Positions 1-9,032 of a stretch of DNA of 64,000 nucleotides are shown piece after piece. The stretch is from Candidatus Heimdallarchaeota archaeon (GTDB lineage Archaea > Asgardarchaeota > Heimdallarchaeia > Heimdallarchaeales > Kariarchaeaceae). The position numbers were made by a program, and so were the translations under genes. Each line of letters starts with the position of its first letter. Position 1 is the first letter of the stretch. The DNA lies in contig JAAFKL010000090.1 in the NCBI GenBank assembly GCA_021399405.1, positions 12,310-76,309 on the forward strand, read 5' to 3'. The notes below the pieces were generated by a model, which searched no databases, was not told the DNA's origin, and saw only the letters and a program-made list of their open reading frames with translations.

Positions 1-1368
1 GGGATAGAAGACGAGAAGGTTCAGTTACTTTATGAGGTATTAGATACAATCCGCACTATATTAGAAAGAAATAACATTCATGAGAAATCAATGGAGTGGG
101 ATGAGATTGGAGCTAAACTTGTTAATGGTAAGGTCGAGCTACCATCCTCCTTCATCAAGATTTTGAACGAATTAACTCGAGAAAATGAAATTGTAAGGAT
201 GTTTTTGCCAGAAAAGATGGGGGGGTTTGGTTTTACGAACCTATTCGCAGGACCCATAATTGAGCTTATTTCACGATATGATTTTTCATTACGAATAATG
301 TCTATGAGTGCAGTTGGAATTTCACACCTTCTACTGAGATATTATAAACCAAATTTTGATTCTATTTTAGAAGGATTTGCTAATGGTAGCAATTTGGGTT
401 ATGTATCATTCACTGAACCTCAAGCTGGATCAAATTTAAAAAATCTCAAAGCAACTTCAGTATTGGATGGAGATGAATACATACTAAATGGTACAAAAAT
501 TTATGTTAGTAATGGGGGATATGCTAATACTGGACTATTTCTGTGCAATAATGTAGTGAACGGAAAGGTAGAAGGGACCAATGTATTCATCGTTGAAGGG
601 AGAGAAAATATTACCACTCTGCGACTGGAGAAGAAATCTGGCATTCGAATAAACCCAACGGCACAATTACTATATGAAGATGTAAGGGTTCCCAAAGAAA
701 ATTTAGTTGGAGAGTTAGGTCAGGGATATAGTAAGGTATTAGAAAGATTACTTGGAATGCGTGCTGCAGTTGCTTTTCAAGCATTAGGGGCAGTGAAAAG
801 ATCATTCAAACTTGTTAATAATTATGCAAACACAAGAGAACAATTTGGCAAGCCAATTATCTCTTTTGACGATGTTTCTCGAAAGCTATATTCGATAAGA
901 GATCAGATTCCTAGACTAGAGCACTATGCCTACTTGAGCGCTTATGCACTTGATTTGAATAATTATAGAGAAACAGGAGATATTCTAGATACATCAATAA
1001 TTTCTAAACCAAATTTCGTTATGCACTCGATTCCAGAAGGTGTAAAGGCAGGATTAACTCCGTATTTTGTAAGTACAGCAAAATTGTATTGTGCGGAGAC
1101 TTCAAACACTTTGATGTATGATGCAAGTCAAATTTTTGGTGGTTTAGGATTTATTTCTGAAAATGAAATAAACAAAATTACTCGAGATATTAGGGTGTTA
1201 TCCATATATGATGGAACGTCAGAGATTCATAATTGGATTATTTCAAGATCTCAAAAATTGATAGAAGAAATCCCTGATTTTCAAAGACCTTATCGAACAT
1301 TTGATGATGAGACTGTGTATGATCGGATGTTGTTTGCAAGATTTCCAAAATTGAAAACTATGATTTAG
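1..1368 (+). CDS. Acyl-CoA dehydrogenase, 5' end outside the window
   Basis: FAD-dependent acyl-CoA dehydrogenase, expected to form the 2,3-double bond of an acyl-CoA and pass electrons to ETF. The reading frame is open from base 1; the ATG at 91 is internal-looking, because the residues before it form a plausible helix of the N-terminal domain, so the gene probably starts left of the window. Visible family signatures are TEPQAGSN (FAD/substrate binding, about residues 109-116 counted from the ATG at 91), the TREQFGKPI stretch and the C-terminal YDGTSEIH motif. At the position where medium/short-chain enzymes carry the catalytic Glu of YEGT this protein has Asp (codon 1210-1212). It ends 18 bases before the end of the convergent permease gene. 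Substrate cannot be told from sequence. Confidence 0.9.
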   Translation, partial: GIEDEKVQLLYEVLDTIRTILERNNIHEKSMEWDEIGAKLVNGKVELPSSFIKILNELTRENEIVRMFLPEKMGGFGFTNLFAGPIIELISRYDFSLRIMSMSAVGISHLLLRYYKPNFDSILEGFANGSNLGYVSFTEPQAGSNLKNLKATSVLDGDEYILNGTKIYVSNGGYANTGLFLCNNVVNGKVEGTNVFIVEGRENITTLRLEKKSGIRINPTAQLLYEDVRVPKENLVGELGQGYSKVLERLLGMRAAVAFQALGAVKRSFKLVNNYANTREQFGKPIISFDDVSRKLYSIRDQIPRLEHYAYLSAYALDLNNYRETGDILDTSIISKPNFVMHSIPEGVKAGLTPYFVSTAKLYCAETSNTLMYDASQIFGGLGFISENEINKITRDIRVLSIYDGTSEIHNWIISRSQKLIEEIPDFQRPYRTFDDETVYDRMLFARFPKLKTMI

Positions 1369-1385
1369 ATATCCATAATGTAAAT

Positions 1386-4300
1386 CTAATTATTTCTAAA
1401 TAATCCTTTTGTTTTTTTAGTGCTAATGTGTTGGGCAATTAAGATTGTTGCTATCGTAATGCTAGAGGTATAGGCAATAATAAGGCCACTTAATTTGATC
1501 CATGGAAAATTCATTTCAAATGCAGGAATTACAGAAGCCACAGAATCGATCAAGATATAGTTGAATATCCTTGCGACAAAAATACTCGACAACATGGCTA
1601 AGAGGACCGTATAAATTGCTATGAGTGTTAATTCGAGAAATATGATTCTAGATTTCTGTTTCTTGGTCGCCCCTAAAGATCGATATATCTCAAATTCTCG
1701 CTCTCTTGTTGAATTAATCAAGAAGCTATAATACACAGAAATCAATATTGCGATAAGAAAAGAGTACACAAGAAGAATATCAGTCATCATCGCAAGTAAT
1801 TCACTCTCAATCTGTACCAAGTCATTGCCATCATCAATATCAGAGAATATAGTCCTTTGTGCCTCTTCATGAGAGTAGATTTTGATATTTTGTTCGGATC
1901 CTAAAACCGATCTTAGATTATTAGTAATCTTTTGTAGGTCATAATCTGGATCTGTTTTGAGGTATACTCGCTTGTCGAATACTGAGCTTGTAACAAATGA
2001 AATGTAATCTACTGTGAACAACGAACCCACCACATAGTTCTTCTTCACTTCTTGTAAGTCTTGTTCAATGAAATTTGGGTACAATGAGAAAAATGCAGTT
2101 GCGATCATTGTTAGCTCAAATCTTCCCTTAAACCCAAATTTAAATTGTAATGGACGATTTTTTTCTAAATCAAATCTCTCTTTGGTGCTTAAATCTACTG
2201 CAACATTTCCAGCCTCATCTAAGTCTTCGATGATATTTTGGAGGCCATCTTCTGAGTAATTGTCTGACCAATATGCTGTTTCCTTGAAACTCGTAGTGTT
2301 GATTCCTAAGAAATAGAAAGGGATATTTTCCTCGTATTTTTGTTTCTCAGTGAGTTCATAACTTTGTAATTTATATTCGAAAAATATCATTTCAGTTACT
2401 GAAGTCACTCCCTCAATCTTTAATTGAGTCATTAATTCCTTATTATTAATGTTAATATCATCTATCAAGATATCAGCTCCATTGAGATATTTTCCCCTTT
2501 CAACTTCATTTTGATGAATTGAAAATTGCACTACCAGAACAGAGGAGGAGATCATAATACTAGTAAATATAACTACAATCAAATGTTTAACAAAATGTTT
2601 TTGTCGAGTTAAACTCTTAATTGAAATAATTAATAGATCACTATTAATCAATGGCAATATTCTTTGAATTGATTTGCCGAATTGACTAGCTAATAATGCA
2701 GGTAATCCTATCAAAATTGCTACAAATAATATTAAATCCAATCGCTGTAGTAGGTCTTGATTATTAGTGATTCCTGTTATTTTTTCCAGGTTGTCAGTAA
2801 TTCTCACTAACCAGTATATAGTTGAAATTATAATGCCGATTAAAACCCAAAAATCTTTGTTAAATTTGTTAAGTTCGGTGTTTTCTGAAATTCTGCTTTG
2901 GGAGTAGAATTTTCTGATTTCGATCAATTTGCTTAGGTTAAAATTAAATACAATTGTCAATGCAATAAGTGGTAATCTCCAGTATAATGATGTGGGGATA
3001 ATGAGATTTGTAGATTCAACGAATACTTGGGAGACGGAAAATGAATTTAATGAAATATTTGATAACGGTAAGGAAATTAAAAATCCCATGATGGACCCTG
3101 ACAATGATATGATTATTCCTTCTACAAGAATTAATAATCTAAGTTGAAATAATGCCGCTCCTCGGGTACTCATATTTCTCCAATTTCGTTCATAACTTTT
3201 TTTCGATAAGATTTGTGAAAAATAGAATAGATAAACTGATAAGAGTAGTAGAGGTAATGCAGTGAGTAAATATATGTAATTTAATGCAGACACATTTTGC
3301 CAATATGACGCATATCTATCATGCAATGGTGAAAACACCTGCACAGGTGTCTGATCACCTAATTTTCTGAAAATATCGACAAGATCTACATTTATTTTGA
3401 CTCCAATTTGATTATTAATTTCATCTAAAGAATTGATAAAATCATTTGGAGATTTTTGTTCTAATATTGGTATTGTTGTGAAAATCACAGATTCAAGACC
3501 CAATTCTCCCCAAATGCGATCTTCCAAATTATTTACAAATGTGATTTTTTGCAACTTATTGAATAGATTAGCAGAATGATTTACTGGAACAAACATGCTC
3601 CCAACAGAGAATGACCCAGGTAACTCAATTTCATTTTCCTCAATATATCGTATATCTAAGTAGGATAATTGCCAGTATTGATCTACTGAATGTGTTATAT
3701 TGACGAACTGATCCACAAAATCCTCAACTGGGAATTTCAATGGTGAATCTGTTAATATTTTAAATTCAGATTGATTGTTTTTTCCTGGTGATATGAATTC
3801 ATCTGGGGCATACGATTTGGGTGGGATCGCCTCCCCGGTGACCCCTCTATCGATTCCTAAATTTCCTGCACTTAATGAAACCGGAAGGACTAAAAGTGAC
3901 TCAGTTGCATTAAATTCTAAATCTGGAAAAGTAGGGAGCATGGACAACAATTTGTAACTTTCAAAGGTCCATTGCTGAGTGGTTATTGTGACAAAATCAA
4001 TCCATCTCTCGAATATATCGAAATTGTATCTTTCTCCCATTATTATTTTGAAAGATAAAATTTCATATGTGTAGGTTTGTAATATTTTGAAATCTCTATC
4101 TGTAATCCAGTCATCGTAATTTTCATCGAAATATTCTTTCCAATTTTGAAAGGTTTCTAATGAAACATCACTCACTTGTACTCGAACAGCACTAGTGTCA
4201 CTATTAGTCAAAAACGAATTAAGAGATGATTGTTGTTGATTTGTATAGACAATAGAAATTTGTGAAATGATGATCGAAGGAATAAGAATTGCAATAATGG

Positions 4301-4595
4301 CAAGCATAATGCTTCTTCTGTTGATCCTCATATATGATTTTGTTAAATCGATAAAATCTTTAAAATCAGGTTTGAATCTTTTGTTTAGTATATTTCTTTT
4401 TAATTTCCGATTGGTTAATCTCAAATTTACCTGTTGCTTTGTGATTAAAATTATGGTGAGAAGGAGAAGTGATAGTGTGGTTCGTAAAAATAGCTTGTCA
4501 AGTGTAATAAGATAAAAGAAAAACGAATTGATGGCAATTATAACAAAATAGTAGGACCAAGGTTTCTCAGTCATATTTTCATATCTCGTGCTCAC
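1386..4595 (-). CDS. Large FtsX/MacB-type ABC transporter permease
   Basis: A 1069-residue membrane protein. There are two hydrophobic segments near the N terminus (about residues 13-55) and a third at about 93-113, then a long extracytoplasmic domain of about 300 residues. A cluster of membrane segments follows in the middle, then a second soluble domain. The C-terminal FtsX domain carries the diagnostic REREFEIYRSLGATKKQ stretch between transmembrane helices. This is the MacB/LolE-like arrangement of two FtsX units, in a protein longer than most. Such permeases work with a separate ATPase to move lipids, peptides or proteins or to transmit mechanical signals. No ATPase gene adjoins it, so the partner must lie elsewhere. 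Start ATG at 4595 sits in a normal spacer. The substrate is unknown. Confidence 0.85.
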   Translation of the reverse strand: MSTRYENMTEKPWSYYFVIIAINSFFFYLITLDKLFLRTTLSLLLLTIILITKQQVNLRLTNRKLKRNILNKRFKPDFKDFIDLTKSYMRINRRSIMLAIIAILIPSIIISQISIVYTNQQQSSLNSFLTNSDTSAVRVQVSDVSLETFQNWKEYFDENYDDWITDRDFKILQTYTYEILSFKIIMGERYNFDIFERWIDFVTITTQQWTFESYKLLSMLPTFPDLEFNATESLLVLPVSLSAGNLGIDRGVTGEAIPPKSYAPDEFISPGKNNQSEFKILTDSPLKFPVEDFVDQFVNITHSVDQYWQLSYLDIRYIEENEIELPGSFSVGSMFVPVNHSANLFNKLQKITFVNNLEDRIWGELGLESVIFTTIPILEQKSPNDFINSLDEINNQIGVKINVDLVDIFRKLGDQTPVQVFSPLHDRYASYWQNVSALNYIYLLTALPLLLLSVYLFYFSQILSKKSYERNWRNMSTRGAALFQLRLLILVEGIIISLSGSIMGFLISLPLSNISLNSFSVSQVFVESTNLIIPTSLYWRLPLIALTIVFNFNLSKLIEIRKFYSQSRISENTELNKFNKDFWVLIGIIISTIYWLVRITDNLEKITGITNNQDLLQRLDLILFVAILIGLPALLASQFGKSIQRILPLINSDLLIISIKSLTRQKHFVKHLIVVIFTSIMISSSVLVVQFSIHQNEVERGKYLNGADILIDDININNKELMTQLKIEGVTSVTEMIFFEYKLQSYELTEKQKYEENIPFYFLGINTTSFKETAYWSDNYSEDGLQNIIEDLDEAGNVAVDLSTKERFDLEKNRPLQFKFGFKGRFELTMIATAFFSLYPNFIEQDLQEVKKNYVVGSLFTVDYISFVTSSVFDKRVYLKTDPDYDLQKITNNLRSVLGSEQNIKIYSHEEAQRTIFSDIDDGNDLVQIESELLAMMTDILLVYSFLIAILISVYYSFLINSTREREFEIYRSLGATKKQKSRIIFLELTLIAIYTVLLAMLSSIFVARIFNYILIDSVASVIPAFEMNFPWIKLSGLIIAYTSSITIATILIAQHISTKKTKGLFRNN
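1405..1418 (+). terminator. T-rich tract after the acyl-CoA dehydrogenase
   Basis: A run of T broken by one G lies about 40 bases after the dehydrogenase stop codon. Archaeal transcription commonly ends at such T tracts without a hairpin. It lies inside the 3' end of the convergent permease gene, so it could also just be coding composition. Confidence 0.3.
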
Positions 4596-5186
4596 ACATA
4601 CTTACATTAAATTTTCTAGGCTAAAAAATTCTTTGCATTTTAGAATTTTCAAACGATTGATCATAATATGTATAGTATTTCCCTGATGATAAATCGGCTG
4701 GATCGATTTCATAATTTTATGGTCTATGTTAGAGGCTCATAGTTTCCAATCGTACATGATCTAACCGTTAATTCCTCTTTACTAATGGTTTTTCACGTTC
4801 CGCAAACACTATCTGGTGTCGCCACGACTTCTTGCGAAGCTAATAGTATTCTCGACTTATTTTTATCAAATAAATCCGTGCTTTTGGCATCTTTCCCTCT
4901 TTCGATGGTTCGAAAAATGAGATCAATAAGATGTGTTACCGTGATTTTTATTCACCGCTTGATCACTGGAAACGGCGTTACTGTCCAACAGATTGTTAGA
5001 CGGAATAGAACTTCCTCAGGTATTATTTTTATTAAATGCCGTCATAGTTTTCGGTTTCGCAAAACCTAGTTCTCTACTGAACGTTATTCACTTGAATATT
5101 TAAAGGACTGAGTCTGATTCTTTGTCAATTAATTTAACCGTTACATCATGCAATCTATTAAGAATTATAATTTAATTTAGAAAATC
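4596..5186. other. Unexplained 590-base spacer with hairpins
   Basis: No convincing protein gene. Bases 4780-5080 are somewhat richer in G+C (roughly 35-45 percent by hand count per line) than neighbouring spacers. They contain short dyads: CTATG/CATAG at 4724-4742, ACAC/GTGT around 4808-4821, CTTC/GAAG near 4830-4839, TTATTT/AAATAA near 4859-4875. A 94-codon frame (4785-5069, +) has no recognisable motif. The stretch could hold a structured RNA on either strand, but I could not match it to RNase P RNA, SRP RNA or tRNA. The last 100 bases should hold the promoter of the next gene. Confidence 0.3.
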
Positions 5187-6080
5187 ATGACGAATAATAT
5201 CACTCCAATTCTAATTACAGGTGCTGATACAGGAATTGGCAGATTAACTGCAGAAAAACTTGCCCAAGAAGGATATACTGTTTACGCGGGGTGTTATCAG
5301 GATACATCAATCAATGAATTAAATGATGTTCAAAATATAATAGCGGTAAAATTAGATGTTACTAATCAAGATGACATAGATAATTTAGTCAAATGGATTG
5401 AAGAGAAAGGAAATGGATTGTATGGGTTGGTTAATAATGCTGGAATTGGTGATATTTGGCCATTGATAGAGAGCTCAGAGAAGGAATTTCATAGAGTATT
5501 GAATATTAATCTGTATGGGGTTTTCCGTGTTACCAATGCTGTGATGCCATTTTTAGTTAAATCGAAGGGAAGGATTTTGTCAATGGGATCATTATCTGGA
5601 ACAATTCCAACTAAGTTTATTGGGCCGTATTCTGTCTCTAAATTTGGTGTTGAAGCGTATGCTGACGTGTTGCATTTTGAAACAAGAAAATTTGGAATCC
5701 ACTCAATTACAATTAAGCCAGGTAATTTCAAAACTGATATAACAAAGGCTAATGCTCCACTTTTGAAATCAAGAAAAGACAGATTTGAGCAATCTGATTA
5801 CAAAGAAGAATTGGGTGGGCTTTACGATAATCTCGACAATCCAGATTTTCTTGATAGAGTTCAATATGAAAAACCATATGAAGTTGTTGAGACAATAATT
5901 GAAGCACTATTTACTCCAAAACCTAAGCTAAAGTATTTAGTAACTACTAAAGATGAAACAGAGTCAGCTATTGGTTGGATGTTTAGAGTAATTGCCCAAC
6001 TTAATCAGAATCATCCACATGGAATAACCAATGAGAAATTACATGATATATTAGATCAACAATTGGCAAAATTTGTGTAA
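5187..6080 (+). CDS. Short-chain dehydrogenase/reductase (retinol/17-beta-HSD-like)
   Basis: Classical SDR oxidoreductase, 297 residues, NAD(P)-dependent. The Rossmann motif TGADTGIG sits at about residues 11-18, the NNAG motif at about 86-89, and the catalytic Ser (SMGSLSG) and YSVSK Tyr/Lys are all intact. The pattern after the active site (IKPGNFKTDI) and the C-terminal extension resemble the retinol dehydrogenase/17-beta-hydroxysteroid dehydrogenase branch of the family, so a lipid-like alcohol or ketone is a reasonable guess for the substrate. Single gene, convergent with the next one at a distance of about 10 bases. The start ATG is supported by the Rossmann strand beginning ten residues later. 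Confidence 0.9.
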   Translation: MTNNITPILITGADTGIGRLTAEKLAQEGYTVYAGCYQDTSINELNDVQNIIAVKLDVTNQDDIDNLVKWIEEKGNGLYGLVNNAGIGDIWPLIESSEKEFHRVLNINLYGVFRVTNAVMPFLVKSKGRILSMGSLSGTIPTKFIGPYSVSKFGVEAYADVLHFETRKFGIHSITIKPGNFKTDITKANAPLLKSRKDRFEQSDYKEELGGLYDNLDNPDFLDRVQYEKPYEVVETIIEALFTPKPKLKYLVTTKDETESAIGWMFRVIAQLNQNHPHGITNEKLHDILDQQLAKFV

Positions 6081-6090
6081 GATTGAATAA

Positions 6091-6432
6091 TTATTTAGTG
6101 ATCAATCTAAATCTGTTACCGAAACAATCCTTGAACAATACAGCTAGCTTATCACCCATTTTATGGATCTCTTGAATTATGTCTCCATTTTGTTTTCGAA
6201 TTTCTTGAACTGCGTTGTCGATATCCTCAACTTCGAAAATCATATTTATTCCTGGTTGTGGCATCACATCTGCCTTGAAAAAACCTAAACTGAGTTTATC
6301 TTCCCACTTCACTAATGCATAGTTTGGAAAACTGTCAACATCAACCTCCCAGCCGAATACATTTTCATAGAACTGTTTTGCTTTTTCAAAATCAAGAACA
6401 GGAATTGCAATTTGAGTAATTTTTCCATTCAC
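6091..6432 (-). CDS. VOC (glyoxalase/bleomycin-resistance) domain protein
   Basis: 113-residue single-domain VOC protein of two beta-alpha-beta-beta-beta units: the first begins ITQIAIPVLDFEKAKQFYENVFGW, and the second ends KDCFGNRFRLI. This size and pattern match small dioxygenase/glyoxalase-like or ligand-binding VOC proteins that dimerise. Metal-ligand positions are not clear enough to assign a reaction. It stands alone. Two other VOC genes lie further right (50068 and 56869), but they are too divergent to call recent copies. Confidence 0.85.
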   Translation of the reverse strand: MNGKITQIAIPVLDFEKAKQFYENVFGWEVDVDSFPNYALVKWEDKLSLGFFKADVMPQPGINMIFEVEDIDNAVQEIRKQNGDIIQEIHKMGDKLAVLFKDCFGNRFRLITK

Positions 6433-6757
6433 ATACCAAATTCATTGATCATTAATATAATTTATTTTATTATATGGCCTAAAAATGACCTAGCATTAGT
6501 ATTCCAGTAGTCGATATCACATGCGAACCTATTAAATTATCCGTATAACACTTTATTTCACTGAATTTGATATAAATCAGTTAAGGAAAAGATTGATCTA
6601 CTAATTATTCAATGAATTAGGGACTGTAACGTTTTTACATAAATAAAGTGAAATCAGCCTATCAGATTAATATTACCTCTATAATGTTTTAAGTTAATAA
6701 ATTAGAAGGGGATTGAGTATAATTTGGCCACATCATTATCTTTGCAATGGCACTTAA
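6433..6757. other. Spacer without a visible gene
   Basis: AT-rich stretch between the VOC gene and the broken surface-protein gene. It must hold the VOC promoter on the minus strand (AT-rich around 6450-6475). No intact reading frame above 60 codons and no structure were noticed. Short frames near 6690-6780 may be decayed remains of the following pseudogene. Confidence 0.4.
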
Positions 6758-7342
6758 AGTTTTACACAATCTTATTCAGGTGAAGGAATCTTCAAAGTGA
6801 TAGCTGCCTTTGGGAATGACTATATTGCATGGGAGATCATTGTTGATACGCAGGGTCCTGCAATTGCTCCACACAGTAACAATCCTAATGGAACCAGATT
6901 TGAGGAAACAACTTTTTACCTTCTTGAGTTTCTTGTAGATGACGATATTTCTGGTGTTAATCCTAGTAGTATTGATACTTTGATTGATGATTCACTTGTT
7001 GAAGCTGATATTACCTTTAGAGATGAAACAGGTCTATTGATTGTCCTTATTCGTGCTAGTGATCTACAACAAAAAGAAGCAGGTGCATTCTATAAATTGG
7101 AGATATTCATACTTGATAAAAGTGGAAACCCTGGACAGTATACTTTTCACTTTCAAATTGGTATTCCAGTAACTACGACTGATACGAACACAACCCCCAT
7201 ATCAAATACAACCAGTATCAAAAATCCAAATGATTCGAATATATTCTTCGAGAACATAGAGTTGGTTATATTTTTTGCTTTAGTTGGTACAATAATGCTT
7301 CTAACCTATAAGAATTATAAATTAAGAAAATCAAGAAAATAA
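6758..7342 (+). pseudogene. 3' remnant of a C-terminally anchored surface protein
   Basis: The reading frame is open from just after a TAA at 6755-6757. Its first residues (SFTQSYSGEGIFKVIAAFG) already look like the middle of an immunoglobulin-like repeat of archaeal surface proteins, ending in IIVDTQGPAI, which usually links such repeats. A second domain follows, then a Thr/Asn-rich linker (about 7160-7235), one transmembrane helix and a short basic tail (KNYKLRKSRK). There is no signal peptide, and only a GTG at 6797 could serve as start. I therefore read it as the 3' end of a larger gene whose 5' part was deleted or frameshifted. A live short protein from the GTG, or a sequencing error upstream, is possible. 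Confidence 0.55.
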
Positions 7343-7416
7343 ATCATTGAATTTCTTGATCGATCGGTATCTCTTGTGACCATACAATTTTAAACCTTTA
7401 ACTCATCAAATCCAAT

Positions 7417-8619
7417 ATGTACACAGTTGAATTAGGTAAGCCTGAAGAATACAAAGATGTTGATAAAATCCTATGGAGAGCCTTCGAGATAGAGAATAAG
7501 TTTGATGAGGAAAAACGAGAACCAGGAGATTGGTGGAGCAAAGAAGGGTTGGCCAGATCTTATATTATTAGGGACAATAACAAAATTGTAGCTAATATGA
7601 CTTTGGAACAATTACCAGCTCGCATCAGGGGGGCCAGCATTACAGTGATTGGTATTGGTGCTGTGGCTACCGAACCAACTCATCGTAGAAAAAAAATGAT
7701 TCGATCATTGTTCAAAACCGCTTTTCAAAGCATGAAAGACCGTGGAGAGGTGTTTTCAATGTTAGATCCTTTCAAAATAGATTACTATCGTAAATTTGGT
7801 TACGCAAACTCTGAAGTTTGGAAACAATATCAGTTTAAACCTTCAAACATCATTTCATTAATAATTCCAGATAATATCGATATTCGGGAAGCTAAAAAAG
7901 GCGATGAAGAAACTTTAATGGATCTTCAACAGAGTGCACTACAGGTCGGTTCAAGACTTTATTTGATTATAGAAACTGTTGAAAAACGCATTAAAGATAA
8001 TAATTGCTTCATTGTTGAGGAGGATGGAAAACCTGCTGGTTGGTTTAAATTGTATTTTCACCGAGATAAAGTTCCAATTGATTGGGAAGATCAAAAGTTA
8101 ACTATGACCGTTTCTATGACTCACTTTTACAACAATTACGGTATATTAAATGCCATATTTGATTTTCTTAAGAAATTTGATGATCAAGTTGACCTGATTA
8201 GAATGAACAGCCCTAGTGACATCTCCTTATCCACATATATCAAGGATAGAAATCAATTAGAAGTTGATTCGAAGGGTAGTATGATGGTTCGCATTATAAA
8301 TCTCAAGCAGTATATTGATGTAATTCAAATTCCTAAATCTGCAAAAGATTCAGTAGTATTTGCTCTAGAAGATAAACATTGTCCTTGGAACTCAGGAACT
8401 TACAAATTGACTCCACACGATGGGAAACTAAGTTTAATTGAAACTAATGAGACGATCGAAATTAAACTAAATGATCAATTGTTATCAAGAATTATTGGTG
8501 GGCTGAATTCAATATCTGATTTGCAGCAAATTGGAATAATTGATTGTACTCTAGATGTTGCAAAAAAACTTGAATCGATATTTCCACAAGACACGTTAAT
8601 GTCATATCTTAGATTTTAA
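7417..8619 (+). CDS. Eis-like GNAT acetyltransferase
   Basis: 400-residue N-acetyltransferase of the Eis type: an N-terminal GNAT domain with the acetyl-CoA loop region (VATEPTHRRKKMIRSLF, about residues 87-103), a second GNAT-like domain (about 150-290) and an SCP2-like C-terminal domain (about 295-400) that ends with an aromatic-basic tail and the free C terminus used in catalysis by the family. Bacterial Eis proteins acetylate aminoglycosides and other amines; the natural substrate here is unknown. The stretch MLDPFKIDYYRKFGY is typical of the family. It is a single gene; the ATG at 7417 has an AT-rich element about 25 bases upstream, suggesting a leaderless or short-leader transcript. Confidence 0.85.
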   Translation: MYTVELGKPEEYKDVDKILWRAFEIENKFDEEKREPGDWWSKEGLARSYIIRDNNKIVANMTLEQLPARIRGASITVIGIGAVATEPTHRRKKMIRSLFKTAFQSMKDRGEVFSMLDPFKIDYYRKFGYANSEVWKQYQFKPSNIISLIIPDNIDIREAKKGDEETLMDLQQSALQVGSRLYLIIETVEKRIKDNNCFIVEEDGKPAGWFKLYFHRDKVPIDWEDQKLTMTVSMTHFYNNYGILNAIFDFLKKFDDQVDLIRMNSPSDISLSTYIKDRNQLEVDSKGSMMVRIINLKQYIDVIQIPKSAKDSVVFALEDKHCPWNSGTYKLTPHDGKLSLIETNETIEIKLNDQLLSRIIGGLNSISDLQQIGIIDCTLDVAKKLESIFPQDTLMSYLRF

Positions 8620-8654
8620 TATTTTATTTTCTCTCCTGATATAAATCTATAAGA

Positions 8655-8867
8655 TCAAAAGTTGATTGACCCATCTAACAATCTGATAACATCTACTACT
8701 GTATATTGTTCAAAATGTTTTTTACACAAAGGTACGCTATTTTGAGAATTTATTGCGATTTTAATTATTGCACGATTCTTTTGCTCATGAATCATTTTGC
8801 ATGCATGACAAGATATTCGTTTATTTTCTATTTCTTCAATATTGAATGAGTATTGCCCACTAACCAT
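8655..8867 (-). CDS. Small zinc-binding protein
   Basis: 70-residue protein with a SCHAC pair (Cys at about 19 and 22) and a later PLCKKHF (Cys-x2-His) pair, together the ligand set of a small zinc finger or ribbon. No further domain. It is convergent with the acetyltransferase gene (36-base gap). The function is not known. The paired metal ligands and the compact position argue for a real gene. Confidence 0.6.
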   Translation of the reverse strand: MVSGQYSFNIEEIENKRISCHACKMIHEQKNRAIIKIAINSQNSVPLCKKHFEQYTVVDVIRLLDGSINF

Positions 8868-9032
8868 TTCGACATGTTTGAGAAATAAATTAATAATTTA
8901 ATTATAGTGTTTGAGAAAATTATTTTTGCCTCCTATCGGCTTTGTACGATCTGTTTTTTACTATTGATAAAAAATAACACAATATAAAATCAAACAGCTT
9001 CCAAGATAATTGTGTCTGAGAAATAATTTCAT

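Noticed and set aside
4785..5069. 94-codon frame on the plus strand
   Set aside because: No motif, unusual composition and no upstream signals; reported only as part of an unexplained spacer.
4640..5070. RNase P RNA candidate on the minus strand (GAGGAAGTTC resembles the first conserved region)
   Set aside because: The matching partner region that would close helix P4 and the other conserved blocks are missing.
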